Position numbers and translations under genes: made by a program. Positions 43,853 to 53,749 of a DNA stretch of 64,000 bases are shown one piece after another. This DNA is from JBEVJC01 sp040510375 (GTDB taxonomy: Bacteria > Bacteroidota > Bacteroidia > Chitinophagales > Chitinophagaceae), in NCBI GenBank assembly GCA_040510375.1, contig JBEVJC010000002.1, positions 1-64,000 on the forward strand, written 5' to 3'. The notes beneath the pieces are model-generated. The model made no database searches. It was not told the origin of the DNA and worked only from the letters and a program-made list of their open reading frames with translations. The first letter of the stretch is position 1, and every line of letters begins with the position of its first letter.

Positions 43853-46800
43853 ATGAAGAAAATAATCTTACAGGCATTTGTCACTGTTATCGGCAGTGCT
43901 GCGTTTTCCCAGCAAACAGCTTTCTATACAGATCCACAGACCAAATTCAAAGAGGCTAAAGAATATTTCCAGAAAGAACAGTACAGCCTGGCGTACCCGC
44001 TCTTTAAGGAACTGAAATTGTCTTCCCGTGAAACAGACCTGGTGAATTATCCAATCAGTTCACAGGAGGTAGACTACTATACTATTGCCTGTGCGCTTAA
44101 ACAGGATGAAAACCTGGCCGAACAGCAGGCACTGGCCTATATCCTGGGCGAGAAGAACAATGCCCGGATCCAGATGATGAGCTACCAGCTGGGCGAATAT
44201 TATTTCCGTCGCCAGGAGTTCCGTAAAGCCATCACCCAATACGAGGAAGCAGGTATTGCCAACCTGAGCAATGAGGATATTGCCACTATGAAATTCCATC
44301 AGGGCTATTCTTATTTTACATTGCAGCAATTCGACCGTGCAAAACCATTGTTTAATACTATCCGGAGCCTCAAAGACGACAGGTATTATAAGGATGCCAA
44401 TTATTATTATGGTTTCCTTGCCTTCCGTGATAAACAATATAACGAAGCACTGGCCAGCTTCCGGATTGTAGAGAATGAAAAAGAATATGCAGGCGTGGTT
44501 CCTTATTATATAGCGCAGATCTATTATATCCAGGACAAAAAAACGGAAGCACTCGCTTATGCGGAGAAAAAACTGAAGTCGGGAAATGCGCAGTACTACG
44601 ATCTGGAACTGAAACAAATGATCGGTCACGCCTATTTTGAAAAAGGCGATTACAAACAGGCACTCCCATACCTGGCAGATTTTGTAAAGGCATCACCAAA
44701 AGTCCGCCGGGAGGATCTCTATGAACTCTCTTATTCATATTATATGGCGGGCGAACTGCCCAGGGCCATTGATGGATTTAAACAGCTGAGCGGGAAAGAA
44801 GATTCACTAAGCCAGAGTGCGATGTACCTGTTGGGGGATGCCTACCTGAAAACAGGGCAGAAAACCAATGCCCGCAATGCATTCCTGTTCTGCGCTTCAA
44901 ACAGCAGTGATAAAAAACAACAGGAGATCTCCCGGTTCCAGTATGCCAAGCTTTCGTACGAGCTGGGTTACCAGGATGAAGCATTAAACGGATTAAGATC
45001 CTTCCTGAATGATTACCCCAATTCAGTTTATAATACAGAAGCGAAGGACCTGCTGGTTGGTGTGCTCACAAATACCAATAACTACCGCGAAGCATTATCA
45101 TTGCTGGAAGGGATGACTAATCCCACCGCAAATGCAAAACGACTCTATCCCCGGATACTTTTCGGGAGGGCAACCGAGCTGATCAATGATGGGCGCCTGC
45201 CGGAGGCCGAAGTGCTGCTGGACAAGGCTTTGAAGGACCCCAACAACGGATCCGTTGTAGCACTGGCCAGTTTCTGGAAAGGCGAGATAGCCTATCGCAG
45301 TAACCGGATCGATGAAGCGATAAAATATTATAACGCCTATACCGACGCGGGATCTCCGGAAGGGGGAGAGGCTAACAGTTTTACCGCCAGGTACAACCTC
45401 GGTTATTGTTACCTGAAAAAAGAGAACTATCCGGTTGCGCTGACCTTCTTCGAATCGCTGGCAAAAAATCCGGCATTGAATTCAAATGAACTGACCCAGG
45501 ACGCATACCTGCGCACAGCTGATTGTTACTATATGCAACGCAACTATGCAAAGGCAAAACCGATGTACGAAAATGTGATCCGCCTTTCCTGGCCAGCAGA
45601 AGATTATGCCACCTACCAGCAGGCGATGATCAACGGTATCAATAATTCAAAAGAAAAGATCAGTCTGCTCAATACAATGGTCCGTAAGTTCCCCGCTTCG
45701 CCGCTGGTAACCGATGCCACCATGGAAATAGCCAACACCTATCTTTCTGATGAAAAGTTCAACGAAGCCATTCCATTCCTGAACAAGGTTATTGAAGGCA
45801 CAGGTAACAGCAGTACAAAACCCGAAGCCTTATTAAAACTGGGAGTAGCCTATTATAATCTCAACAACAGTGCGGCTGCACTGGCACAATACAAAAAACT
45901 GGTGAGCCAGTATCCCAATTCACCGGAAGCTGCCGATGCATTGGATAATGTAAAGATCATCTACGTAGAGGATGGAAAACCGGACGAATATGCATCATTT
46001 ATGCGCGATGCCGGTAAGCCACTCAGCGTCAGTACCGAAGATTCGCTGACATTTGTGTCGGCCGAAAACCAATTGATCAACAACAATACAACCGCAGCAC
46101 TGGCAGGTTTCAATAACTATATCCAGAAGTTCCCTTCCGGTTCCTATATCCTCGATGCCAATTTTTACAAGGCTGGAATTTATACGGATAAAAACGATTG
46201 GAAGAATGCATTGCCAGGTTATGAATTCGTAGCACGTAATGCGCCAAACAAATTTGCTGAACGTGCCATACTGGAAGTTGCGCGTATTTACTTTTTTGAA
46301 CTGAAGGATTATTCCCGGGCAGAGACGTATTATACCCAGCTTAACATGGAGGCATCGGGCCAGGAAAATAAGCTGGAAGCCATGCGTGGCCTGCTTCGCA
46401 GCCAGTACCAGTTAAAAAAATACACGGAGGCGCAGGCGAATGCCAAGGCACTTGCTGCTGCAAAAGGAGCCAGTTCGGACGACAAGGTACTGGCCAGTAT
46501 GACCATCGGTAAATCCTACCAGGTTAACCAGCAATATGAAGAAGCTATCAGCAATTTTAAATCAGTGGTGCAGTTGAATAAGGCAGCACTGGCAGCAGAA
46601 GCCCGTTATGAGATTGCAGCCAGCTGGTTTGCACTGAATAAATTCAATGACGCGGAAAAAGCAGCCTTTGAAGTAATCAATAAATCGGGTTCCTACGACT
46701 ACTGGGTTACCCGGGCCTATATCCTGCTGGGTGATGTGTATTTTGCCCAAAAGGATTTTTTCAATGCAAAGGCGACTTACCAGAGTATTGTTGACAACAC

Positions 46801-46888
46801 CACTGATACAGAATTGAAGGCGGAGGCACAAGGCAAACTCAACCAGACAATCAGTGAAGAAAACAGGAACAGTAAAGTAGGCAACTGA
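43853..46888 (+). CDS. Large tetratricopeptide-repeat protein, exported
   Basis: A 1011-residue protein with a signal peptide (MKKIILQAFVTVIGSAAFSQ), then about 20 or more TPR-like helical pairs with typical spacing, e.g. AYFEKGDYKQALPYLADFVK, YNLGYCYLKKENYPVALTFF and AYYNLNNSAAALAQYKKLVS. The middle repeats resemble the YbgF/BamD-type of periplasmic TPRs. There is no lipobox or membrane anchor, so it should be periplasmic. It is followed after 70 bp by an outer-membrane barrel gene and then an HU-domain gene, so it may serve as a periplasmic scaffold for that barrel. Exact role unknown. Confidence 0.9.
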   Translation: MKKIILQAFVTVIGSAAFSQQTAFYTDPQTKFKEAKEYFQKEQYSLAYPLFKELKLSSRETDLVNYPISSQEVDYYTIACALKQDENLAEQQALAYILGEKNNARIQMMSYQLGEYYFRRQEFRKAITQYEEAGIANLSNEDIATMKFHQGYSYFTLQQFDRAKPLFNTIRSLKDDRYYKDANYYYGFLAFRDKQYNEALASFRIVENEKEYAGVVPYYIAQIYYIQDKKTEALAYAEKKLKSGNAQYYDLELKQMIGHAYFEKGDYKQALPYLADFVKASPKVRREDLYELSYSYYMAGELPRAIDGFKQLSGKEDSLSQSAMYLLGDAYLKTGQKTNARNAFLFCASNSSDKKQQEISRFQYAKLSYELGYQDEALNGLRSFLNDYPNSVYNTEAKDLLVGVLTNTNNYREALSLLEGMTNPTANAKRLYPRILFGRATELINDGRLPEAEVLLDKALKDPNNGSVVALASFWKGEIAYRSNRIDEAIKYYNAYTDAGSPEGGEANSFTARYNLGYCYLKKENYPVALTFFESLAKNPALNSNELTQDAYLRTADCYYMQRNYAKAKPMYENVIRLSWPAEDYATYQQAMINGINNSKEKISLLNTMVRKFPASPLVTDATMEIANTYLSDEKFNEAIPFLNKVIEGTGNSSTKPEALLKLGVAYYNLNNSAAALAQYKKLVSQYPNSPEAADALDNVKIIYVEDGKPDEYASFMRDAGKPLSVSTEDSLTFVSAENQLINNNTTAALAGFNNYIQKFPSGSYILDANFYKAGIYTDKNDWKNALPGYEFVARNAPNKFAERAILEVARIYFFELKDYSRAETYYTQLNMEASGQENKLEAMRGLLRSQYQLKKYTEAQANAKALAAAKGASSDDKVLASMTIGKSYQVNQQYEEAISNFKSVVQLNKAALAAEARYEIAASWFALNKFNDAEKAAFEVINKSGSYDYWVTRAYILLGDVYFAQKDFFNAKATYQSIVDNTTDTELKAEAQGKLNQTISEENRNSKVGN

Positions 46889-46958
46889 TGATTTAACAGG
46901 ATCCTTGGGGGTGTAAGACCCCGGCGGATCAAACCGTATTGCAACTTTTTAAATAGTC

Positions 46959-48614
46959 ATGATGACAACAAGCAGGAATTTTTTGCTACTGACAATAGGA
47001 ACATTCGTTTTTTCGGCTGCGACAGCCCAACGGGATACCAGCAAACCGAAGTCTGTGGACATAACCTCTGCATACCGCCCCTCGCTGAAGCCTTCTGCCA
47101 AGCTGAAGTTCAACGCAACACCACCAACGGTGGATACAAGCAGACCTGTGCTGAAATACGATATACCCAACCCAAACCTGTTGTTCGCCTATCAGCCAGG
47201 AAGCCTGAAGCCATTGGCTTTACAGGTTGACTCAGTTGGTATTTTTGACAACAGCAGTTATATCAAGGCGGGATTCGGAAGCCTGCGGACACCCTTCATC
47301 CAGACCGGAATTTCTTTTGGTGATGGGAACACTGCAGGGTTGAATATTTTTGCAAAACATGTATCGTCCCAGGGTAAACTGGAACACCAGGATTTTTCCA
47401 ACACTGAAGTCAAACTATCGGCGTTTTATAAAACTGCCCGGAATATAGAATGGAACGGAAGCCTGGCGATGCGGCAGGACCGTACCTACAAGTACGGATT
47501 CAAACCAGAGTCACTCCAGTTCCCCCGTGATTCAATCAGGCAGCGGTTCTCCACTATCACAGCCAGGGTATCGGCCAGGAATATCAACGTTACCCAGTTC
47601 GGAATCAACTATACACCGGCATTAAAAATCGATGTATTCAGCGACCAGCTCAGCAACAGCGAAACAGATGCCGTGCTCGACGTACCGATTGAAAAATCAA
47701 TCGGGGAGAATATCATTGTAAAACTCGGGGTGAACTTCGATCTTACCCGTTTATCACTGGATAATAAAACCACCATTAATAACAATACCTGGAACATTAC
47801 ACCTGGCGTGCTGTACAGCAATGGCTCAGTGAAAATCCAGGCGGGGATTCGTCCATCATGGGACAATAGTGAATTCAAGATGTTTCCCAATATCCTTGCC
47901 GAGGCCGGTACCTATGACCAGCGTTTCACCCTCCAGGCGGGGTGGACAGGATATATCCGCAAAACGAGTTACCAATACCTGGCTTCCCAGAACCCCTGGC
48001 TTTGGGCACCAACTGAATTAAGGAATACCTGGATCGAAGAACGGTTTGCAGGGTTTAAAGGTGCCATCGATGATCATTTTGCCTATAGCGCAAGAGTGGG
48101 ATTCAACCGGCTCAATAACCAACCATTATTTATAAATGATACCGCGGCGGGGAGTGATGGCAAATCGTTCCGGGTGGTCTATGCCGATCGTATAAATGTG
48201 CTGACATTCGGAGGCGAACTGGGTTATACCGTTGGTGAAAAGGTATCAGTGATCTCCCGGTTGAGTTATAATAAGTTTAATGGAATCAGGGGCCAGCAGA
48301 AGGCCTGGGGACTAATACCACTTGAGTTTACTACCGCCCTGCGTTTGCAGGTGCTGAAGGATATCTGGATCAAGAGCGACCTGTTTGCCTTCAGTGGCTC
48401 ACGTTTCCTGAGGGACGACGGAAGTGACGGGAAACTATCGGGTGCATTCGACCTGAATGCGGGTCTGGAGTTCCGTTTAAAAAAGAACCTCAGCCTCTGG
48501 ACGCAATTCAACAATGTTTTTAATAAAGAATACATGCGTTGGAACCAATATCCCGTTTATGGTTTTAACTTCGTTGGCGGGGTGATCTTCACCTTCGATC
48601 AAAAGACGAAGTAA
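46959..48614 (+). CDS. Outer-membrane beta-barrel protein (TonB-receptor-like, no plug)
   Basis: A 551-residue protein with a signal peptide ending near TAQRD. The body is a series of amphipathic beta strands with aromatic ends (SYIKAGFGSLRTPFIQTGIS, NIEWNGSLAMRQDRTYKYGF, LSLWTQFNNVFNKEYMRWNQ, FNFVGGVIFTFDQ). NNVFNKEY and the closing aromatic strand are typical of TonB-dependent receptor barrels, but the first 100 residues do not contain a plug domain. Its stop overlaps the next gene's ATG by one base. Substrate or export role unknown; a partner of the upstream TPR protein is likely. Confidence 0.8.
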   Translation: MMTTSRNFLLLTIGTFVFSAATAQRDTSKPKSVDITSAYRPSLKPSAKLKFNATPPTVDTSRPVLKYDIPNPNLLFAYQPGSLKPLALQVDSVGIFDNSSYIKAGFGSLRTPFIQTGISFGDGNTAGLNIFAKHVSSQGKLEHQDFSNTEVKLSAFYKTARNIEWNGSLAMRQDRTYKYGFKPESLQFPRDSIRQRFSTITARVSARNINVTQFGINYTPALKIDVFSDQLSNSETDAVLDVPIEKSIGENIIVKLGVNFDLTRLSLDNKTTINNNTWNITPGVLYSNGSVKIQAGIRPSWDNSEFKMFPNILAEAGTYDQRFTLQAGWTGYIRKTSYQYLASQNPWLWAPTELRNTWIEERFAGFKGAIDDHFAYSARVGFNRLNNQPLFINDTAAGSDGKSFRVVYADRINVLTFGGELGYTVGEKVSVISRLSYNKFNGIRGQQKAWGLIPLEFTTALRLQVLKDIWIKSDLFAFSGSRFLRDDGSDGKLSGAFDLNAGLEFRLKKNLSLWTQFNNVFNKEYMRWNQYPVYGFNFVGGVIFTFDQKTK

Positions 48615-49255
48615 TGTACAAGGAACTTTATCAGTATTTCATTCTCAACCGTGAGCTCCAGCTTCCCGGTATCGGCACTTTTTTATTGGAACGTCAACCT
48701 GCAGAGATCGACTTTCCCAATCGTGCAATACAGGCTCCAACTTATGCCATTGTACTCCAGGTGGGGAATATGACCAGCTCCCGTAGTCTTTACCGGTGGC
48801 TTGCTTCCGCTTACCAGACTGGTGAGGCCGAGGCCGTGGTGCGGTTCAACGACTTTGTATTTCAACTGAAAAATAAAATCCTTGCCGGTAATAAACTGGT
48901 CTGGTCGGGATTTGGTACCCTCAGCAAGGGTTACGCCGGCGAGATCCGCTTTGAGCCTTCGCCTGTCCCAAATTATTCCGGATCATTGCCCGCCACAAAA
49001 GTACTCCGGGAAAATGCAGAGCATACCGTAAGGGTGGGAGAACAGGAAATGAGTTCAGGCGAAGTGGTCAGCGTTTTCCAATCTGAAACTATAACAAGGA
49101 ACAAAAGCTGGATTCTGATAGTCCTGCTGATTATCGCCGCAGTAAGTTTTATCGGATATTATTTTTCAGAGCACGGTGTGGAGACTACCTCCTCCGGATC
49201 ACGGACAATTATCCGTCCGTCGGCCCCCGTGCCTAATTCAACGAATATCCCCTGA
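48614..49255 (+). CDS. HU-domain (CCDC81-like) membrane protein
   Basis: A 213-residue protein. The first ~70 residues (LYQYFILNRELQLPGIGTFL) and residues about 75-120 (ASAYQTGEAEAVVRFNDFVF, GNKLVWSGFGTLSKG) look like two HU/CCDC81-type repeats as known in Bacteroidota. A single transmembrane helix follows near residues 158-180 (SWILIVLLIIAAVSFIGYYF), with a short Ser/Pro-rich tail. Whereas HU proteins bind DNA, this membrane-linked type often has a SPOR domain; none is visible here. It overlaps the barrel gene's stop by one base, so translation is coupled. Confidence 0.75.
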   Translation: MYKELYQYFILNRELQLPGIGTFLLERQPAEIDFPNRAIQAPTYAIVLQVGNMTSSRSLYRWLASAYQTGEAEAVVRFNDFVFQLKNKILAGNKLVWSGFGTLSKGYAGEIRFEPSPVPNYSGSLPATKVLRENAEHTVRVGEQEMSSGEVVSVFQSETITRNKSWILIVLLIIAAVSFIGYYFSEHGVETTSSGSRTIIRPSAPVPNSTNIP

Positions 49256-49272
49256 TCACTCCATTCTTAATC

Positions 49273-50166
49273 ATGAACGAACGGATTCATTACAGCAACT
49301 GCCCCGTATGCGGCAGCAATCTCATCAGCCCGAAACTAGAAGCAACCGACAATACAGTTTCCAAAGAAAAATTTGCTATCTGGGAATGCGGAAACTGCAC
49401 GCTCCGGTTTACCCAGGATATTCCATCCGCTGATACAATCGGGCCTTATTACAGGTCGGAGGATTATATCTCCCATACCAATACCAGCAAGGGAATTATA
49501 AACCGGCTGTATCATCTGGTGAGACAAATCACCCTGAATAATAAACGCCGATTGATTACCCGTTGGACAGCAGGAGGGAAGGGTAAATTACTGGATGTAG
49601 GCAGTGGTACCGGCGCTTTTGCAGGTGAAATGAAAAAACACGGATGGCTTACAACAGGCCTGGAGCCTGACCCGCAGGCAAGGGTTATCGCAGCATCTGA
49701 CCATGGTGTTGATCTCAACGATATGGATCTTTTTTATAAACTCGGGCCGGGGTTTAATGCCATTACACTTTGGCATGTGCTGGAACATGTACATGAGCTG
49801 CACAGGTATGTGGCCAGGCTCGGTGAATTACTTGCTTCGGATGGTCGCATTTTTATTGCCGTACCAAACTATACTTCTGTTGATGCAGGTGTTTATGGTG
49901 GCAGCTGGGCAGCGTATGATGTGCCGCGGCATCTCTATCATTTTTCCCCGGAATCCATCCGGGTTCTCATGGAGAAAAATGGGCTGAGTGTTAAAGAATA
50001 TAAACCGATGTGGTACGATAGTTTTTATATTTCACTCCTCAGCAGCCGCATCCGAAATGGACGCACCAACTGGCCGGGGGCAATATTCACCGGACTCCGG
50101 TCAAATATCAGTGCATTGGGAAATACAAAAAAATGCAGTTCGGTGATTTATATTATCGGTAAGTGA
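49273..50166 (+). CDS. Class I SAM-dependent methyltransferase with N-terminal zinc ribbon
   Basis: A 297-residue enzyme. The N-terminus has two CxxC pairs (NCPVCGSN and WECGNCTL) for a zinc ribbon, then motif I LLDVGSGTGAFAGEMKKHGW and LWHVLEHVHELHRYVARLGE, the typical post-I and IV region of class I methyltransferases. The arrangement is that of cell-surface/sugar-modification methyltransferases. It is 17 bp after the HU-domain gene on the same strand. The substrate is unknown. Confidence 0.85.
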   Translation: MNERIHYSNCPVCGSNLISPKLEATDNTVSKEKFAIWECGNCTLRFTQDIPSADTIGPYYRSEDYISHTNTSKGIINRLYHLVRQITLNNKRRLITRWTAGGKGKLLDVGSGTGAFAGEMKKHGWLTTGLEPDPQARVIAASDHGVDLNDMDLFYKLGPGFNAITLWHVLEHVHELHRYVARLGELLASDGRIFIAVPNYTSVDAGVYGGSWAAYDVPRHLYHFSPESIRVLMEKNGLSVKEYKPMWYDSFYISLLSSRIRNGRTNWPGAIFTGLRSNISALGNTKKCSSVIYIIGK

Positions 50167-50237
50167 CACAACTATCTGCCGATCTGTCCATATAGTCTGC
50201 AGGTGCACACCATTATCAGGTGCCACGCAGCAGGTAA

Positions 50238-51044
50238 CTACCTGCTGAATTCAACCTGATATAATTCGGGCCAGTATTTTCCGGTGAGATAGATTTTTTT
50301 ACTGCTGCTGTCGTATGCAATGCCATTGGGCACATCCGCCCGGGGATAGATTGTTTTTGCCTTGTCCCATAATTTTGTCAGGTCCGCCTTTGCTATCACA
50401 GTACCTGAAGCCGGATCGATTTTGAGGATATAGGGAAATTGCCACTGGTTGGCGTAAATATAACCATCAATATATTCGAGTTCGTTGATATTGGGAACAG
50501 GTTCACCTGACTGGGTAATACTCTGGGTACGTTGCAGGGTAAATGTTGAAGGGTCATAGTAATCAAGGTTACTGCTTCCGTCACTCATAATAAGGGAAGT
50601 GCCATCATTGGTCAATCCCCAACATTCTTTTTTAAGTACAAATTCCTTTACCTTTTTAAAGTCGGGCAGGGTATAAACAAATACTACATTTTCAAAGTAT
50701 GTAAGTTGATATACCGTGTCGTGAAGAATGGTCACACCTTCACCGAAAAATTTTGGATCAAGGGCCAGTTTCTTCAGGGCCTTTCCTGTTTTTATATCCA
50801 CTTTCATCAGGTGGGAGCGTCCGTAGTTGCCGGTACCTTCATACATATCTCCTTTATAGACGAGCAGTCCCTCAGTAAATGATGAAGTGTCGTGCGGAAA
50901 AGCTTCAACAACAGAATAACTCAGGGCTTTAGGTTCTTCCGAGGCAGGTATACCTGTTTTGCCGTCATTGCTGTTGGGATTGTCGGTGGAATTATTGCAG
51001 GAAAACAGCAAAATCAGCAGGGCAGGGGCGAAAATCTTTCTCAT
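50238..51044 (-). CDS. Glutaminyl-peptide cyclotransferase, lipoprotein
   Basis: A 268-residue glutamine cyclotransferase of the beta-propeller type. It converts N-terminal Gln of proteins to pyroglutamate, commonly on periplasmic or secreted proteins of Bacteroidota. A lipoprotein signal ends with LLFSCNNS. Typical segments are AFPHDTSSFTEGLLVYKGDM, YEGTGNYGRSHLMKVDIKTG, NELEYIDGYIYANQWQ and IYPRADVPNGIAYDSSSKKI, with conserved Glu and Trp for the active site. Divergent from the metalloprotease gene across a 314-bp gap. Confidence 0.9.
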   Translation of the reverse strand: MRKIFAPALLILLFSCNNSTDNPNSNDGKTGIPASEEPKALSYSVVEAFPHDTSSFTEGLLVYKGDMYEGTGNYGRSHLMKVDIKTGKALKKLALDPKFFGEGVTILHDTVYQLTYFENVVFVYTLPDFKKVKEFVLKKECWGLTNDGTSLIMSDGSSNLDYYDPSTFTLQRTQSITQSGEPVPNINELEYIDGYIYANQWQFPYILKIDPASGTVIAKADLTKLWDKAKTIYPRADVPNGIAYDSSSKKIYLTGKYWPELYQVEFSR

Positions 51045-51178
51045 GGAAGGTGTTTTTAAATACCTGAAAGCAAAAATAGGGGTTGAAACGCTGTTAACAA
51101 GTTAAACGTTAAGCTGTTCCCGGAATTGAGGCGGGATGCGGCTTTCCGGTTTTTTTCAAAAGAAATTCACCAAAACGC

Positions 51179-51210
51179 TTGGATATCATAAATAAATTTA
51201 GATATATTTG
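51179..51210 (+). promoter_or_regulatory. Promoter for the metalloprotease gene
   Basis: TTG at 51179-51181 and TATATTTG at 51203-51210 fit the -33/-7 pattern of Bacteroidota with a 21-base spacer. A start near 51216 would give a 5' leader of about 140 nt before the ATG at 51359. Apart from this the 314-bp gap shows nothing obvious; a promoter for the minus-strand gene is expected but not clear. Confidence 0.5.
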
Positions 51211-51358
51211 ACGACGTCTTACCACACTCCCTAAATCCGATCCTCCCGAATTCCTTCCGTCCCGATTCCTTTGTTTTCCCCCTGACTTTCCAATTCCGCA
51301 TGAATACTCATGACCTGTCCGACCGTCATGCTGTAATCACTTTTCATTTGGAGAAAAC

Positions 51359-52603
51359 ATGCGGCTATTTATTTTGTGGGGTTTCTTTTTTATTTCAGGC
51401 ATTACGCAGCTTGCTGCACAACAAACATGTGTAACCTACGAGCACAACGAAGGGAGAATGAGCCAGAATCCCGGACTGCGCCAGTCCATCGCAGAGGTTG
51501 AACGTTTTATCCGTAATCAACCCGCCAGGCCTCCCGCTATGGCATCGAGGGGACCCGTTACCGTTATTACCATTCCCGTAGTTGTACATATTCTTTACCA
51601 TACACCCGAGGAGAATGTTTCCAATGAACAGGTATATGAACAGATCAGGGTACTGAACGAATGTTTCCGCCGGCTTAATCCCGATTCAGTGAATACTCCC
51701 CAACGGTTTTTATCCAGGGCAGCAGACCCGGGGTTTGAATTCAAATTAGCGGTGTCCGATGCCCGGCGTCGCAGCAGCACCGGCATTATCCGTAAGTATA
51801 CCCCTGTATTAAAATGGGATGCAACGGATCAGATGAAATACTCGGCACAGACCGGTGATGATGCATGGGATTCCAATAAATACCTCAATATCTGGGTATG
51901 CAACCTGAACCGCATTTCCGGATATTCCACCGCGCCGGGTGATGATCCGTTACTTGATGGCATCGTGATCAATACATCGGTTTTTGGACTTCGCGGAGGC
52001 AGCCTTGGTAAAATAGCGGTGCATGAAACCGGCCACTGGCTTGGATTGAAACATATCTGGGGTGATTCATTTTGTGGTGACGATGGTATCGATGATACAC
52101 CCAAACAGGGAAATTTCACCATGTTCTGCCCGGCTTCGGGAATGAAATCGTCCTGCGATAATGGTGCCGACGGCGACATGTATATGAATTATATGGATCT
52201 TACCGGCGATGTATGTACCAATCTTTTCACCGAAGGTCAGGCCAACCATATGCGTGGACTGTTTGACCCGGGAGGTCCGAGGTATAAACTCCTGTATTCT
52301 ACCGGTCTGCTGGTGCCACTGATCAGTGAGATTCCGCTTAATGAAACAGATCCCACCTGGTTGTATGCGAATCTTTATCCCAACCCCGCCACCAATGAAG
52401 TAACAATTGATTTCGCATTTGATATAAGATGGATTGGTAAGTTACTCCGCATTACAAATGCACAGGGAATTGAAGTAGCGCAGCAGACGATCAATTCAAA
52501 AAAACTGACCATGGATGTCAGCCGCCTGAAACCGGGATATTATTTTGTTTCAGGTAAAAAAGAAGATGGTGCGAAGATTCAGCTCAAATTTATAAAGATC
52601 TGA
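51359..52603 (+). CDS. Pappalysin-type zinc metalloprotease with T9SS sorting domain
   Basis: A 414-residue secreted protease. A signal peptide ends at LAAQQ. A pro-region is followed by the catalytic domain with HETGHWLGLKH (His222, Glu223, His226, His232) and a Met-turn MNYMDLTGDVCTNLFTEGQ, both signs of the M43 family. It contains Cys pairs as in M43B. From about residue 335, the C-terminus LYPNPATNEVTIDF...GYYFVSG is a type A T9SS sorting domain, so it is exported and attached or released at the surface. Monocistronic. Confidence 0.92.
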   Translation: MRLFILWGFFFISGITQLAAQQTCVTYEHNEGRMSQNPGLRQSIAEVERFIRNQPARPPAMASRGPVTVITIPVVVHILYHTPEENVSNEQVYEQIRVLNECFRRLNPDSVNTPQRFLSRAADPGFEFKLAVSDARRRSSTGIIRKYTPVLKWDATDQMKYSAQTGDDAWDSNKYLNIWVCNLNRISGYSTAPGDDPLLDGIVINTSVFGLRGGSLGKIAVHETGHWLGLKHIWGDSFCGDDGIDDTPKQGNFTMFCPASGMKSSCDNGADGDMYMNYMDLTGDVCTNLFTEGQANHMRGLFDPGGPRYKLLYSTGLLVPLISEIPLNETDPTWLYANLYPNPATNEVTIDFAFDIRWIGKLLRITNAQGIEVAQQTINSKKLTMDVSRLKPGYYFVSGKKEDGAKIQLKFIKI

Positions 52604-52712
52604 AAGGAAGAAACCAGTTCAGTCATTGGAAATGCAAGTGTAATTCAGTCAGCAGCAATGCGAGAGATTAATATTGTAGTAGCAACTGGAGGGAATATTC
52701 TTTAAATAAAAA

Positions 52713-52750
52713 AGGCCCTGAAAACCGGACCAGTCCGGGCTCAGGGCCTT
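52713..52750. terminator. Bidirectional intrinsic terminator
   Basis: GGCCCTGA (52714-52721) pairs with TCAGGGCC (52741-52748), with an inner CCGGAC/GTCCGG stem. The plus side continues tttctatttttt and the minus side ttttttatttaaag. It separates the convergent metalloprotease and dienelactone-hydrolase genes. Confidence 0.85.
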
Positions 52751-52791
52751 TCTATTTTTTCTTATAACGACGTTAAAGCCTGCTGCCGGTT

Positions 52792-53628
52792 CTATTTCAA
52801 TACCCGGTCAAAGAAAATAACCATTTCTTTGTAAGAAGCCGTATCTGCTGCAGCATTATAGGCAATCGGCAGTTTGAATTTTTCACCAAGTGCTGTAGCA
52901 GCAGGATTGGTAAAAGCATGTGTGGCACCTTCATAAACCTTTACGGTATATTTAGCTCCGATAGAATCCATTTGTTTTTCAAAGAGAGCCAGTTCCGACA
53001 TCGGAACAAACGGGTCTGCGCCACCCTGGCAGATCAGGAGTTCCGCTTTCAATGTATTTTTATCAGCCGGTACACCCAGCAGGTTGCCGTGGAAACTTAC
53101 CACGCCTTTCAGGTTTTCTCCCAGGCGTGCCATGTTCAGTGCCACTGCACCACCGAAACAATAACCAATTGCACCTACAACGGTGGAGTCGGCCTGCGGA
53201 TATGATTTAACTTTCTCAAGAGCTGCATCAAACCTGGTTTTCGCAAGTTGCGGGTCAGCATAAAAAGGCTTAACCAATGCACCTGCTGAATCGGGATTGT
53301 CTGCCGTTTTACCCTCTCCGAACATATCGACTGCAATAGCAATGTAGCCGAGCTCCGCAAGTTCGCGTGCCCTGGTCTTTGCATAATCATTAACGCCCCA
53401 CCACTCAGGGATAACCAGTACGGCAGGTCGTTTACCTTCCCTGTTCTGGTCGTATACCACAAAACTGCGCATGGTTTTATCACCGCTGGTATAAGTCACT
53501 TCCTCTTCTTTCGGGGAAAAGGTTTTGACAGTATCCTTTTTTTCTTCTGTGGTTTTTTTGTCTTCGCTATTGCAGCTCATTGCCAGCGCGAAGCCGAGGC
53601 ATGCGAGCCAGAGGAATCTCCTTGTCAT
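52792..53628 (-). CDS. Dienelactone hydrolase family protein, lipoprotein
   Basis: A 278-residue alpha/beta hydrolase. A lipoprotein signal ends at LAMSC. The DLH triad is visible: Cys in GAIGYCFGGAVALNMA, Asp in CQGGADPFVP and His in YEGATHAFTN. The Cys nucleophile is characteristic. The natural substrate may be a lactone or ester; the protein is predicted to sit in the periplasm, unlike the cytosolic muconate-pathway enzymes. Separated from the T9SS gene upstream on the minus strand by a hairpin terminator. Confidence 0.9.
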   Translation of the reverse strand: MTRRFLWLACLGFALAMSCNSEDKKTTEEKKDTVKTFSPKEEEVTYTSGDKTMRSFVVYDQNREGKRPAVLVIPEWWGVNDYAKTRARELAELGYIAIAVDMFGEGKTADNPDSAGALVKPFYADPQLAKTRFDAALEKVKSYPQADSTVVGAIGYCFGGAVALNMARLGENLKGVVSFHGNLLGVPADKNTLKAELLICQGGADPFVPMSELALFEKQMDSIGAKYTVKVYEGATHAFTNPAATALGEKFKLPIAYNAAADTASYKEMVIFFDRVLK

Positions 53629-53707
53629 TTTATTGATTTTGTTTTATTGATGTAAAGACACGAAGTTCAGTAAAAGTTGAGATATAGCGGATAGGGCGTA
53701 AAAAAAA

Positions 53708-53728
53708 GGTGCGGCAGAAAGCCGCACC
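53708..53728 (-). terminator. Intrinsic terminator of the minus-strand T9SS cargo gene
   Basis: A perfect 8-pair stem GGTGCGGC/GCCGCACC with an agaaa loop (21 bases in all). On the minus strand it is followed by seven T, and it lies 22 bp after the stop codon of the gene at 53750-55198. Confidence 0.9.
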
Positions 53729-53749
53729 ATGTCAAACAGGAAGGGATGA

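Noticed and set aside
46889..46958. Terminator between the TPR and barrel genes
   Set aside because: Possible pairing (ggatcc...ggatc, gggg...cccc) is weak and no T-run follows, so read-through is expected.
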